This document shows, piece by piece, positions 18,967-28,674 of a stretch of DNA of 64,000 bases. The notes below the pieces were generated by a model. The model ran no database searches, was not told where the DNA came from, and was given only the letters and a program-made list of their open reading frames with translations. This DNA comes from Streptomyces sp. I6 (GTDB taxonomy: Bacteria > Actinomycetota > Actinomycetes > Streptomycetales > Streptomycetaceae), in NCBI GenBank assembly GCA_003725745.1, contig RHDP01000001.1:2263501-2327500 (forward strand). Direction: 5' to 3'. Position numbers and translations under genes: made by a program. The stretch's first letter is position 1, and each line of letters opens with the position of its first letter.

Positions 18967-19287
18967 GTGTCGGACGTCAGGACCCCTGCGCAGATCGAGG
19001 CGGACATCGTCCGCCGGCGCGAGCAGCTCGCCGAGACGCTCGACGAGATCGGGACGCGGATGCACCCGAAGACGATCATCGGGGATGCGAAGGCCAAGGT
19101 CGCCTCGGCCGTGGACCACACCGCCGGGCGGGCGTTCGTGACCGCGAACCGCCTGGTGACCGATGTGAGGAACCGCTTCGTGGACCCGGACGGCGCGCCG
19201 CGGCTGGAGCGCGCGGTACCGGTGGCGCTCGCCGTGGTGGGCGTGGTGGGTCTGCTCGCCCTGGCCGCCCGGAAGCGGAAGGCGTGA
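18967..19287 (+). CDS. DUF3618 protein
   Basis: 106 residues. GTG at 18967 after GGAGGC. Starts with the DUF3618 signature TPAQIEADIVRRREQLAETL, followed by an amphipathic helical part, and ends in a membrane segment (VALAVVGVVGLLALAA) with basic tail. Such proteins often lie beside membrane-stress or phage-holin-like genes; function unknown. Confidence 0.85.
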   Translation: MSDVRTPAQIEADIVRRREQLAETLDEIGTRMHPKTIIGDAKAKVASAVDHTAGRAFVTANRLVTDVRNRFVDPDGAPRLERAVPVALAVVGVVGLLALAARKRKA

Positions 19288-19342
19288 CTCCGCTCCACCC
19301 CGGCGGCGGCCGGACGCCCGTTCGGCAGGTAGGTTCGATGTC

Positions 19343-19690
19343 GTGAGCGACAACACCCTCGACAAGCACGACAAGCTGCCCATCAAGATGCTGCACGACC
19401 GGGTGCTGGTCCGGTCGGACGCCCCCGAGGGCGAGCGGCGATCGGGCGGCGGCATCCTGATTCCGGCGACCGCGGCGGTCGGCCGGCGTCTGGCCTGGGC
19501 GGAGGTGGTCGCCGTCGGGCAGAACGTCCGCACGGTCGAGGCCGGGGACCGCGTGCTGTACGACCCGGAGGACCGCGCGGAGGTCGAGGTGCGCGGCGTC
19601 GCGTACGTCCTGATGCGGGAGCGTGATCTGCACGCCGTCGCGGCGGACCGCTTCGAGGGCGCCGAGGACTCGACGGGGCTCTACCTGTAG
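19343..19690 (+). CDS. GroES-like co-chaperonin
   Basis: 115 residues. GTG at 19343. After a 13-residue extension the GroES fold follows: IKMLHDRVLVR, mobile-loop region APEGERRSGGGILIPATA, then WAEVVAVGQNVRTVEAGDRVLYDPEDRAEVEV. No groEL is adjacent and the housekeeping groES lies elsewhere in Streptomyces, so this is a solitary paralogue, longer than the usual 100 residues. It may cap a chaperonin or have changed role. Confidence 0.85.
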   Translation: MSDNTLDKHDKLPIKMLHDRVLVRSDAPEGERRSGGGILIPATAAVGRRLAWAEVVAVGQNVRTVEAGDRVLYDPEDRAEVEVRGVAYVLMRERDLHAVAADRFEGAEDSTGLYL

Positions 19691-20038
19691 CGGCCCGCAC
19701 CCGCGACAACCGCCCGGCCAGCCGTCCCGGTGCTCGGGGCGGCCGCGCGCCGTACGCGACCGCCGGGGGCCCGGTCCCGGCCCCGGACTCGACCGCGCGG
19801 AACCGGACGCGGCCATACGGGCTCGACCGCACGCACCGCGCCGACGGCGCCCGCACGGACCGCGCCGACCGGGTGGGCGGGCCCCAGTCACCGGCCCCCC
19901 GGTCACCGGGCACCGGGCATTGGGGCAGCGCGGGACGGAAGCGGGAAGCAGCAAGCAGCAGCGGGCGCACGGCGGGGAAACGGCCCGGTGACACCGATCA
20001 CCAGGCCGTTCTCATGGCCTTTGCTACGGTGGGAACCG
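19691..20038. other. Gene-free gap ahead of the guanidine riboswitch
   Basis: 348 bp. No gene is apparent. The promoter of the SMR gene should lie near its right end; TACGGT at 20025-20030 is a possible -10 box but no good -35 is seen. Confidence 0.4.
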
Positions 20039-20082
20039 ACCCGACGAGACGCGCCGTACCGGGCAGGAAAAGACGACGCACC
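20039..20082 (+). ncRNA. Guanidine-III riboswitch (ykkC-III)
   Basis: The stretch CCGACGAGACGCGCCGTACC followed by GGGCAGGAAAAGACGACGCA matches the compact guanidine-III aptamer known from Thermobifida almost base for base. The pseudoknot can be drawn: CCCG (20040-20043) with CGGG (20060-20063), and GCGCCGT (20051-20057) with ACGACGC (20073-20079, one mismatch). It ends about 20 bp before the RBS of a SugE/Gdx-type SMR gene, the classic target of guanidine riboswitches. Guanidine binding is expected to free the RBS and turn on export. Confidence 0.88.
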
Positions 20083-20115
20083 CCGCCCGAAGTCCGCGTC
20101 CCGGAGGTGCCCGTC

Positions 20116-20436
20116 ATGGCCTGGGTCCTGCTCGTTCTCGCCGGCCTGCTCGAGGTCGGCTGGTCGATCGGCATGAAGTTCACCGAAGGGTTCACCCGGC
20201 TCTGGCCGAGCGTGTTCACCGCCGCCGGGATCGTCGCCAGCATGCTGCTGCTGTCCCAGGCAGCCAGGACGCTGCCCATCGGCACCGCCTACGGCGTCTG
20301 GGTCGGCATCGGCGCGGCCGGGGCCGCGATCGTGGGCATGGCCGTCCTAGGCGAGCCCGCCACCGCCGCCCGGATCTTCTTCGTGGTGCTGCTCCTGGTC
20401 GCCGTGGTGGGCCTGAAGGCGACCTCGGGCCACTGA
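20116..20436 (+). CDS. sugE: SMR family guanidinium exporter (SugE/Gdx type)
   Basis: 106 residues with four membrane segments. MAWVLLVLAGLLEVGWSIGM has the membrane-embedded Glu required for proton-coupled transport, and the WSIGMKFTEGFTRLWPS pattern is that of the Gdx/SugE subgroup rather than of broad quaternary-ammonium pumps. Members export guanidinium as an antiparallel dimer. ATG at 20116 follows GGAGGTG. The guanidine-III riboswitch directly upstream supports the substrate. Confidence 0.92.
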   Translation: MAWVLLVLAGLLEVGWSIGMKFTEGFTRLWPSVFTAAGIVASMLLLSQAARTLPIGTAYGVWVGIGAAGAAIVGMAVLGEPATAARIFFVVLLLVAVVGLKATSGH

Positions 20437-20459
20437 CCCCGCTCCCCTGCCGCCCCGGC

Positions 20460-23194
20460 TCACATCCGGTCGGGGTGCGCCTGCCATCCGTCCTGGCCGC
20501 CCGCCCCCTGGGGCCCGCCGCCGTCGCCCCCGGTACCGCTCGTACCGCTGGTACCGCCCGGGGCCCAGCCGTCCCGGCCGGTGCCCCCGCTGGGCCCGCC
20601 GTTCACCGGCCAGCCGCCGGTCCGATCCGGTGCGGACGGGCGGCCGACCGTGGTTCCGCCCCCGGCTGAGCACCGCCGTCCACCGGAACCCCGGCCTCCG
20701 CCCTGCCGCCGGTGCCCTCCCGGGTCGGCGGCGGCGCGACGCCCACCGAGCTGCCGTCACCGGTAGCGTCCTCGCCCCCACCCGGCGCCGACGGGTCGTC
20801 GCCGGGCCGGCCCGGGGCGCCGGAGGGGTCGGCGGACAGATCGCCATACGGATCGCCATACGGATCGCCGGACGAATCGCCGGACGGGTAGGACTCCTCG
20901 TCCGCGCCCTCGGCGACCGTCAGCTCGAAGTCCCGCACCTCGCTGCCGGCCAGCGCGGCCGCCGTGAACTCGCCCCAGACCGCAGCGGGAGCCCCGCCGC
21001 CGTTGATCCTCGGCAGACCCAGCGCCCCGTAGAGCGACCTCTGCGCACCGGTGTCGGGATCCTGGCCCATGACGGCGACGACGGTCGCCAGCTCGGGCGT
21101 GTAGCCGGCGAACCAGGCCGCCCTGTCGCCCTCCGCCGTGCCCGTCTTGCCCGCCGCGGGCCGCCCGGCGGACAGCGCCGCCATGCCCGACCCCTGCCGC
21201 ACCACGCCCATCAGTACGGACGTAGTGGTGTCCGCCGCCTCGCGGCTCACGGCCTGCCGGACCGGCACGGCCGGCAGCTCCAGTTCCACACCGTCCCTGG
21301 TGACGCGCTCGACGAGCGAGTACGTGCCGCGCCGGCCGTGGTTGGCGAGCGTCGCGTACGCCTCGGCCATGTCCAGGACGCTCGCGGTCGCCACGCCCAG
21401 GGCGATGGACGGAGTCGCCGTCAGGTCCGGAGTGCTCTCCGGGACGCCGAGGGCGACGGCGGTCTCCCGCACCCTGCGCGGTCCGACGTCCTGGGCGAGC
21501 TGCGCGTACACCGAATTGACCGAGTGGTCCGTGGCCAGGCGCAGACTCAGGGGGCCGTAGGAGACGTTGTCCTCGTTCTCCGGTGCGTAGCCGGTCGGGC
21601 CGTGGCTGCCCAGCACCTGGCGCCGGTCCGTGCCGTCGTACAGCGTGTCGGGGGTGATCCTGCGGCCGTCCCGGGTCACGGAGCCGTTCTCGACGGCGGC
21701 GGCGAGGACGAACGGCTTGAACGTCGAACCGACCTGGTAGTCGCGGCGGGTGGCGTTGTTCACGTACTGCCGGGTGTAGTCGATGCCGCCGTACATGGCG
21801 ACGACCCTGCCGCTCGCCGGATCGATCGACGCTCCGCCGACGCGGACGTTCCGGTCGGCCGCGCGGCCGGGATCGCGCCGGGACATCACATGCCGGTCGA
21901 CGGCGGCGGTGAAGGCGTGCTGCTTCTTCCGCTCCAGGGTGGTCGTGATCCGGTAGCCGCCGCGCGCCAGGGTCCTCTCGTCGACGACCCCGTGGCCGGT
22001 GAGCCAGTCCTCGACGGCCTGGACGATGTATCCGCGCTGCCCGGACAGCCCCGTCGCCGGGCCCGCCGTCTGCGGCACGGGGAAGATCATGGCGGCCCGG
22101 TCGGAGAGCGTCAGCCAGTTCTCCGTCACCATGCCGTCGAGCGTGTAGTTCCACCGGGCGAGCGCCCTGGGCCGGTTCTCGGGGTGCGCTGCGACGTCGT
22201 ACGCGCTGGGCGCGTTGAGCAGAGAGGCGAGGTAGGCGCCCTCCGCGGTGTCGAGCGCGCTGATGTCCTTGCCGTAGTAGGCGTGCGCCGCGGCCTGGGC
22301 TCCGTACGCGTTGCGGCCGAAGTAGCTGGTGTTGAGATAGCCCTCCAGGATGTCGTCCTTGCTCTGCTCCCGGTCGAGCTTGATCGCGATGAAGAACTCC
22401 TTCACCTTGCGCGTGACCGTCCGCTCCTGGCCCAGGTAGTAGTTCTTCACATACTGCTGGGTGATGGTGGAGCCGGACTGCTTCCCCTTGCCGGTGACGG
22501 TGTTCCACGCGGCACGGACCATCGCCTTGGGGTCGACGGCCCGCTCGGAGTAGAAGTCGCGGTCCTCGGCGGCGAGCACCGCGTGCCGGACGGGCAGAGG
22601 GATCCGGGAGAGCCGGACGCTCTGCCGGTTGACCTCGCCGTCCCGGGCGATCTGCGTGCCGTCCCGGTAGAGGTACACGTTCGACTGGGCCGTGGCCGCG
22701 GAGTTGGCCGGCGGGATGTCGACCAGCAGGTATCCGGCGGCGAAGCCGCCGAGCAGCACGAGCGCGAACAGCAGGGACGCACCGAGCACCATCCGCCAGG
22801 TGGGGACGGCACGCCTCAGGCCGGTGCGCCGGGGCCGGGTACGGGTACGGCTGCGGTGACGGCTGCTGCTGGCGGGACGGGGCTCCGCGGCAGGCGCCGC
22901 ACCGCTGCCCTCACGGTCCCCGTGCTCCTCCTCGCCTTCCCTGCCGGACCCGCCGTCCTCGTACTCCCCGTACTCCCCGTACTCCCGGTGCTCCCGGTGC
23001 TGCGCGACTTCCCCGTACTGCCCGTACTGCCCGTACTGCCCGTACTCCTGGCGCGGCGCGCCGGGCGCCGGACGGCCGGCGCCCTCCGGAGACCCCGGAG
23101 GGTTCGGACGGCCCTCATACCCCGGATGCCCCGGATGCCTCGGACGCCTCGGAGCCCTCGGATCCCGGCGCGGCTGCTCTGGCTCGTGGCTCAT
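20460..23194 (-). CDS. Bifunctional penicillin-binding protein (frame broken at 20659-20663)
   Basis: 911 residues once one C is restored in a run of five at 20659-20663; as printed the protein ends at 20603 with a different tail. Cytoplasmic N-terminus (1-130) with YGQYGQYGQYGE repeats and acidic/basic stretches, one membrane segment (135-157), glycosyltransferase family 51 domain (EDRDFYSERAVDPKAM and GSTITQQYVKNYYLGQ), then a transpeptidase domain with STFKPF (nucleophile Ser), SVNSVYAQ (SxN) and KTGTAE (KTG). It polymerises and cross-links peptidoglycan. The tail is Gly/Pro/Asp-rich (GDPYGDPYGD). ATG at 23194. Confidence 0.93.
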
Positions 23195-23434
23195 GTCCCT
23201 GGAGACTCCTCGGCACCTGCCCGGAGGGGCACCCTGCCCGGAGGAGCACCCCGGCCCGGCGCCGACAATTCGGGCGATTCGCTTGGTGTGCCCATACTGC
23301 ACTTCGCACCGCCCGGACCTCCGGACCCCGCCGGGAATACGGTCGCGACGGCCACGCCCCTGGGCTAGGGTCATGCGCTTCGGCGCGTCCGTCCCGGACA
23401 TGCCCGGCAACGACTACCGCCGAAGGAGGCTACG

Positions 23435-24235
23435 GTGCGGCTCTACGCGGTCGTCGCGGCAGGTAGCTTCCGGCGTTACGCGACATACCGGGTGGCGACA
23501 GCGGCCGGCGTCTTCACCAACACCGTCTTCGGCTTCATCCTGACGTACACCTATACCGCCCTCTGGGACGAACGCCCGCGGCTCGGCGGCTACGACCTCT
23601 CCCAGGCCGTCACCTATGTGTGGTTGTGCCAGGCCCTCCTGATGACCTGCGCCATGATGGGCGGCGGCTTCGAGGACGAACTCGTCGAACGCATCCGCAC
23701 CGGCGACATCGCCATCGACCTCCACCGCCCCGCCGACCTGCAACTCTGGTGGCTCGCCGGGGACCTGGGGCGCGCCGCCTTCCACCTGCTCGGCCGCGGC
23801 ACGGTCCCCTTGCTGCTCGGCGCCGTCGCCTTCGACCTCGCGCTGCCCGCGTCCCCGCTGACCTGGCTCGCCTTCCTCGCCGCCGTCGCGCTGGGGGTCA
23901 CCGTCAGCTTCGCCCTCCGGTACCTCGCGGCCCTGTCGGCGTTCTGGCTGATGGACGGCGCAGGAGTCCTCCACTTCAGCTGGCTGGCCGGGATGTTCTT
24001 CTCCGGCATGCTGCTGCCCCTCACCCTCTTCCCCGGCGCCCTCGGCGAGATCGCCCGGATCCTGCCCTGGTCCTCACTGCTCCAGATCCCCGTCGACGTC
24101 CTCCTCGGCAAGCGCACCGGCTGGGCGCTCGTCCAGGCCTACGCCTTCCAACTGGGCTGGGCTGCCGCCCTCCTGGCCGCCGGCCGGCTCCTGCAGTCGG
24201 CCGCGACCCGAAGGGTGGTGGTCCAGGGTGGCTGA
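23435..24235 (+). CDS. ABC-2 type exporter, permease subunit 1
   Basis: 266 residues with about six membrane segments (e.g. GVFTNTVFGFILTYTYTAL and LTWLAFLAAVALGVTVSFAL). The GFEDELVERIRTGDIAIDLHRP stretch is typical of the DUF990-type ABC-2 permeases that work as pairs. GTG at 23435 after AAGGAGG. First gene of a three-gene operon (overlap of 8 bp with the next), facing away from the PBP gene. Confidence 0.88.
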   Translation: MRLYAVVAAGSFRRYATYRVATAAGVFTNTVFGFILTYTYTALWDERPRLGGYDLSQAVTYVWLCQALLMTCAMMGGGFEDELVERIRTGDIAIDLHRPADLQLWWLAGDLGRAAFHLLGRGTVPLLLGAVAFDLALPASPLTWLAFLAAVALGVTVSFALRYLAALSAFWLMDGAGVLHFSWLAGMFFSGMLLPLTLFPGALGEIARILPWSSLLQIPVDVLLGKRTGWALVQAYAFQLGWAAALLAAGRLLQSAATRRVVVQGG

Positions 24236-25214
24236 ACCACCCCGGACCGGCCGAAGCCCCGGCCCCGCCGCACCACCGCACACCGACGGCACCCCGCCGC
24301 ACCCCGACGACGCCGGACGGACCGTACGGTGCCGCCGCGACGCCCTCCACGGGCCGGGCGGACGCACCCGACACGCAGCACTCACCCGCCCCGCAGCACG
24401 CCTGCGCACGTTGCGGTCCGGGCTGCGCGTCTACGGACTCATCGCCGCCATGTGGATGCGCTCCACCATGACCTACCGAGCGTCCTTCGCCATGACCGCG
24501 CTCGCGAACCTCGCCGCCACGTCCTTCGACTTCGCCGTCATCCTGCTGATGTTCACGCACGTCGACACCCTCGCCGGATACCGCCTGCCGGAGATCGCCC
24601 TCCTCTACGGAGCGGCCGCGACCGCCTTCGGGCTCGCCGACCTCGCGATGGGATCCATGGACCGGCTCGGACGACGCGTACGCGACGGCACACTCGACAC
24701 GCTCCTCGTACGGCCCGCCCCCGTACTCGCGCAGGTCGCCGCCGACCGCTTCGCCCTCCGGCGCCTCGGCCGCATCACCCAGGGCCTGCTGGTCCTCGCC
24801 TACGCGCTCCTCACCCTCGACCTCGACTGGACCCCGCTCAAAGCCGCCATGGTGGCGATGATGCCGCTCAGCGGAGCCGTGATCTTCGCGGCGCTGTTCG
24901 TGGCCGGCGCGGCCTTCCAGTTCGTCGCCCAGGACGCCGCCGAAGTACAGAACTCCTTCACCTACGGCGGCAACACCCTCCTCCAGTACCCGCCCACCGT
25001 CTTCGCGAAGGACCTCGTACGGGGCGTCACCTTCGTCGTACCGCTCGCCTTCGTCAACTGGCTGCCCGCGCTCTACGTCCTCGGGCAGCCCTACCCGCTC
25101 GACCTGCCCCGCTGGCTCGCCTTCACGCCACCGCTCGTCGCCGCCGGGTGCTGCGCGCTCGCCGGAGCCGCGTGGCGGGCGGGTCTCCGCACCTACCGCA
25201 GCACCGGGAGCTGA
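24228..25214 (+). CDS. ABC-2 type exporter, permease subunit 2
   Basis: 328 residues. A 60-residue hydrophilic Pro/Arg-rich extension, then LRVYGLIAAMWMRSTMTYRA and about six membrane segments, including a second copy of the family pattern MDRLGRRVRDGTLDTLLVRPAP. GTG at 24228 overlaps the first permease gene. The start is uncertain: the extension has little coding conservation and an internal start near 24430 is possible. Forms the membrane pair with subunit 1. Confidence 0.86.
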   Translation: MAEPPRTGRSPGPAAPPHTDGTPPHPDDAGRTVRCRRDALHGPGGRTRHAALTRPAARLRTLRSGLRVYGLIAAMWMRSTMTYRASFAMTALANLAATSFDFAVILLMFTHVDTLAGYRLPEIALLYGAAATAFGLADLAMGSMDRLGRRVRDGTLDTLLVRPAPVLAQVAADRFALRRLGRITQGLLVLAYALLTLDLDWTPLKAAMVAMMPLSGAVIFAALFVAGAAFQFVAQDAAEVQNSFTYGGNTLLQYPPTVFAKDLVRGVTFVVPLAFVNWLPALYVLGQPYPLDLPRWLAFTPPLVAAGCCALAGAAWRAGLRTYRSTGS

Positions 25215-25217
25215 ACC

Positions 25218-26222
25218 GTGACAGAGGAAGCCATCCGCACCGCGGACCCCCTCCGGACCGGCGACCTGATCGAACTGGACGGCCTGGAGAAGGTCTTCGA
25301 CGTACGCCGCAGAACGGGACCGCTGCGCCGCGAGAAGACACGGGTACGGGCCGTCGACGGCATCAGCTTCACCGTTTCGCGCGGCGAGATGGTCGGCTAC
25401 ATCGGCCCCAACGGCGCCGGGAAGTCCACCACCGTCAAGATGCTGACCGGCATCCTGACCCCCAGCGGAGGACGACTGCGCGTCGCCGGGATCGACCCGT
25501 CGCGCGAACGCACCCGGCTCGCCCGGCGCATCGGCGTGGTCTTCGGGCAGCGCACGACACTCTGGTGGGACCTGCCGCTGATCGACTCCTACCGGCTGAT
25601 GCACCGGATGTACCGGATCCCGGACGCCCGCTACCGGCAGAACCTGGAGCGCTGCGTCGAACTGCTCGACCTCGGCGCCCTCCTGGACGTGCCCGTACGG
25701 CAGCTCTCCCTCGGCCAGCGCATGCGCGGCGACATCGCCGCCGCCCTGCTGCACGACCCCGAGGTGCTCTACCTCGACGAACCCACCATCGGTCTCGACG
25801 TCGTCTCCAAGGCCAAGGTGCGCGAGTTCCTGCGCGACCTCAACGCCGAACGCGCGACGACCGTCCTGCTCACTACCCACGACCTCACCGACATCGAGCA
25901 CCTGTGCAACCGCGTCATGGTCATCGACCACGGGCGGCTCGTCTACGACGGCACCCTCGCCGGACTCCACGAGATCGCGCCGGGCGAGCGCATCCTCGTC
26001 GTGGACCTCGAACACCGGCTCCCGCCCATCGAGGTCGCGGGCGCACGGCCGGTCCGGGTGGAGGGCCCGCGCCAGTGGCTGGCGTTCCCGGCCTCGGCCT
26101 CCGCGGCGCCGATCGTGGCCGCCATCGCCGACGGCTATCCGCTGGTGGACCTGTCGGTGCGGGAACCCGACATCGAGTCGGTGATCGCGAGGATGTACGC
26201 GGAGCGTCCGACGGCCCCGTGA
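25218..26222 (+). CDS. ABC transporter ATP-binding subunit
   Basis: 334 residues. Walker A GPNGAGKST, signature LSLGQRMRGDIAAAL, Walker B VLYLDEPTIGLDV and switch His in LLTTHDLTDIEHL. The LSLGQ/R variant and VVFGQRTTLWWDLP segment are typical of ATPases paired with DUF990-type permeases. Starts 3 bp after the permease gene ends. The exported substrate is unknown; the family includes sugar-, lipid- and drug-type exporters. Confidence 0.93.
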   Translation: MTEEAIRTADPLRTGDLIELDGLEKVFDVRRRTGPLRREKTRVRAVDGISFTVSRGEMVGYIGPNGAGKSTTVKMLTGILTPSGGRLRVAGIDPSRERTRLARRIGVVFGQRTTLWWDLPLIDSYRLMHRMYRIPDARYRQNLERCVELLDLGALLDVPVRQLSLGQRMRGDIAAALLHDPEVLYLDEPTIGLDVVSKAKVREFLRDLNAERATTVLLTTHDLTDIEHLCNRVMVIDHGRLVYDGTLAGLHEIAPGERILVVDLEHRLPPIEVAGARPVRVEGPRQWLAFPASASAAPIVAAIADGYPLVDLSVREPDIESVIARMYAERPTAP

Positions 26223-26629
26223 GGCCCCGGCAGACCGGCTGACGGCCGGCCCGTCGGCATGCGGGCATGCGGGCATGCGGGCAAGTGGGCAAGTGGGCAA
26301 GTCGGCCGGTGCCGCGCACGGAAGGGCTCACCGGCCGGCGACACCCTGAACGGCACCTCGCCGTGCCGGCCCTCCCCTCACGGCCGCACCATCCCCAGTC
26401 CATCCGGTACGAGGGCGACCACCCGCAGCGCTGTGCTCCCCCTGGGCCGTTGGGGCGCGGCGAGGCCCCTCCCCCTTCCCCTCCCCATTCCCGTCCCCCT
26501 TCGCGTCCCCGGGCCTCCGAGGGCCGGGCCGACCCCGCACCTGGCCCCTCGCGGTCCGTGCAGAGCCGTGGCACCCGCCGCCGCGACCTTCCGGACGGTC
26601 CCGTCCGGCCGAGGCACTAGGCTGACCGC
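26223..26629. other. Gene-free gap with octamer repeats and pyrimidine tracts
   Basis: 407 bp. Holds six 8-bp units at its left end and C/T-rich stretches around 26464-26510. No gene is apparent; a promoter for the DUF1707 gene should be near its right end. Confidence 0.45.
26256..26303. repeat. Six tandem octamers, two types
   Basis: Three exact GGCATGCG units (26256-26279) run straight into three GGCAAGTG/C units (26280-26303). Located 30 bp after the ABC ATPase stop. Confidence 0.75.
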
Positions 26630-27331
26630 ATGACGAGCGACCTTCCGGACATGCGGGCCTCCGACGCCGAACGGGAGCGGATCGCCGAGCTGCTGCGGAA
26701 CGCCGTCGCCGAGGGCCGCCTCGACATGGACGAGTTCGGGGAACGGCTCGACGCCGCCTACAAGGCACGTACGCGCGGAGAACTGGAGCCCCTCGTGCGG
26801 GACCTGCCGACTCCCGGCGGCAGCCCGGCGCCGCTCGCCGCCGCACCGGACCCCGGCACCATGGACTACGCCCGGCGCATCGGCCAACCTCCGACGTCCA
26901 AGGGCGCGTTCGCGTTCTGGAGCGGCTTCGGCCGCAAGGGCACCTGGACCGTCGCCCGCAGGTTCACCGCCGTCGTCCTGCAGGGAGGCGGCGAGATCGA
27001 CCTGCGGGACGCCGACTTCGAGGACCGCGACACCGTCATCCGCTGCTTCACCCTGATGGGCGGCATCCATATCACCGCCCCTCCGGACATGCATGTCGAC
27101 GTCAGGGGCTTCGGCTTCATGGGCGGCTTCGGCGAGGCGGGCTCCGGCGGCGACCCTGACGACATCGCCCCCGGCTCACCCCGAGTGATCGTCACCGGCT
27201 TCGCCCTCATGGGCGGCGTCGGCGTGGAGCGCAAACTCCGCAGGGCCGACAAGCAGCGCCTGAAGCAGGCCCGCAAGCGGGGACGCCTGGAGAAGCGCGA
27301 GGACGGCGGGGCGCCGGACGAACGGGCGTAG
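26630..27331 (+). CDS. DUF1707 (SHOCT-like) domain protein
   Basis: 233 residues. The N-terminus MRASDAERERIAELLRNAVA...GRLDMDEFGERLDAAYKARTRGEL is the DUF1707 pattern. A middle basic stretch is followed by a beta-helix-like C-terminal part with three copies of a xFxLMGG element (CFTLMGGIHI, GFGFMGGFGE, GFALMGGVGV), the cell-wall-active antibiotic-response (LiaF-like) fold. Soluble, with a highly basic tail. Such proteins are linked to envelope stress; no sensor kinase is adjacent. ATG at 26630. Confidence 0.88.
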   Translation: MTSDLPDMRASDAERERIAELLRNAVAEGRLDMDEFGERLDAAYKARTRGELEPLVRDLPTPGGSPAPLAAAPDPGTMDYARRIGQPPTSKGAFAFWSGFGRKGTWTVARRFTAVVLQGGGEIDLRDADFEDRDTVIRCFTLMGGIHITAPPDMHVDVRGFGFMGGFGEAGSGGDPDDIAPGSPRVIVTGFALMGGVGVERKLRRADKQRLKQARKRGRLEKREDGGAPDERA

Positions 27332-27442
27332 CGCTCCCCCGCTCCTCCGGCCACGACCCCCGCCGACGTGACCATCCGATCGTCCACTCGTTACTCCGTG
27401 CGAGACTACGAACGCACGGACGGTACCGAGGGGGCGCACGCC

Positions 27443-28093
27443 ATGCCGGTGAGCCCGTACACGCGTGAACGCCTGACAGCGGCGGCGAGGACGTCGCGGA
27501 CGCTGTCGGAGGCCCTGGGGAAACTGGGGGTGGAGGCGAAGGGGGCTTCGCGGTCGTACATCCGCACCCGTATGAAGCAACTCGGCGTGGACACCTCGCA
27601 CTTCGAGCGGGAGGGAGCACGTTGGACGAAGGACGTCCTTGAGCCGGTGGTCGAGGCGTCGACCAGCGTGACCGAGGTCCTGCGCCGGCTCGGTCTGGAC
27701 GTGGTCGGCGGCCACCACACGAACATCAGCCGGCGCATCCGCGCCTACGGCATCGACACCTCCCACTTCAGGACGACGGCGAGGGCGGGCGCGGGACGCA
27801 ACCCGGCGGCGTCCGGAGGGCTGCTCGTCAAGCAGCCGCCGGGCGGCGCCCGGCGGACTTCCGGCCGCCGCCTGCGACGCGCTCTGACCCGGTCCGGCAT
27901 ACCTGAGCGGTGCGCCCTGTGCGGTGCGGGGCCCGAGTGGCGGGGCCGGCCCCTGCCGCTGGAAGTCGATCACATCGACGGCGACTGGCGAGACAACCGG
28001 CCGGAGAACCTGCGCCTCCTCTGCCCCAACTGCCACTCGGCGACGGATACCTACCGGGGACGCGCCAAAGCCCGGCGCGGGGAGTCCTCATGA
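27443..28093 (+). CDS. HNH endonuclease with two N-terminal DNA-binding-like repeats
   Basis: 216 residues from ATG 27443 (MPVSPYTRERLTAAARTS); a longer start at 27368 is possible. Two copies of a ~50-residue helix-turn-helix-like unit, each ending ...GVDTSHF or ...GIDTSHF (about residues 10-55 and 65-112), precede a zinc-bound HNH nuclease: CALCGAGPEW, LEVDHIDGDWRDNRPENL, CPNCHSATDTYRG. Overlaps the next gene by ATGA, so both are coupled. Could be a stand-alone nicking enzyme or homing-type nuclease; target unknown. Confidence 0.85.
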   Translation: MPVSPYTRERLTAAARTSRTLSEALGKLGVEAKGASRSYIRTRMKQLGVDTSHFEREGARWTKDVLEPVVEASTSVTEVLRRLGLDVVGGHHTNISRRIRAYGIDTSHFRTTARAGAGRNPAASGGLLVKQPPGGARRTSGRRLRRALTRSGIPERCALCGAGPEWRGRPLPLEVDHIDGDWRDNRPENLRLLCPNCHSATDTYRGRAKARRGESS

Positions 28094-28626
28094 GTCGGGG
28101 AGCCCGAGGTACCGACGCACCACGACCATCGAGACGTGCCTATCGAAAGAGGGGCGACCGGCCCGGGGCGGCGGAGCTGGCAGCGGCCGTCAGCGCCTCG
28201 TGCTCCCTGGCCGAGGTGCTGCGGCGGCTGCTGCGGCCCGACAACACCCGTCAGCGCACCAACCTGAAGCGCTGGATCGCCGACGACGGTCTCGGCACCA
28301 CCCACTTCCTCGGTCAGGCGCATATGAGGGGCAGGCCCGGAACGGTCCCGGCACGGACCGCCGCCGACATTCTGACGAAGAGGGAGACGGGGCGCCGCAC
28401 CAGAACGACGCACCTGAGGCGCGCGCTCCGGGAGATCGGCGTACCCGAGGAGTGCACCGGCTGCGGGACCGGCCCCGAGTGGCTGGGGCGGCCCATGACC
28501 CTCGAGGTCGACCACATCAACGGCGACCGGCTGGACGACCGCGCCCAGAACCTGCGGCTCCTGTGCCCCAACTGCCACGCGACCACCGTCACATGGTGTC
28601 GAGGCGGCGGGCGCCCCCGCCTCTGA
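28090..28626 (+). CDS. HNH endonuclease, shorter paralogue of the preceding gene
   Basis: 178 residues. ATG at 28090 overlaps the upstream stop. Basic N-terminus, one copy of the repeat (SLAEVLRRLLRPDNTRQRTN ... LGTTHF), then the same HNH core: CTGCGTGPEWLGRP, LEVDHINGDRLDDRAQNL, CPNCHATTVTW. Its HNH part closely resembles that of its neighbour, pointing to a tandem duplication followed by loss of one repeat. The tRNA at 28681 begins 54 bp downstream. Confidence 0.85.
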   Translation: MSRGARGTDAPRPSRRAYRKRGDRPGAAELAAAVSASCSLAEVLRRLLRPDNTRQRTNLKRWIADDGLGTTHFLGQAHMRGRPGTVPARTAADILTKRETGRRTRTTHLRRALREIGVPEECTGCGTGPEWLGRPMTLEVDHINGDRLDDRAQNLRLLCPNCHATTVTWCRGGGRPRL

Positions 28627-28674
28627 GGGGCCTTGTTGCACCGGATGCCCATCGCGCCCAGTACAGTGGGCGCG

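Noticed and set aside
20630-23368. 900-codon plus-strand frame opposite the PBP gene
   Set aside because: The PBP is certain from its GT51 and transpeptidase motifs; this is its shadow.
24021-26300. Large minus-strand frame opposite the ABC exporter genes
   Set aside because: Walker and permease motifs prove the plus strand; no motif on the other side.
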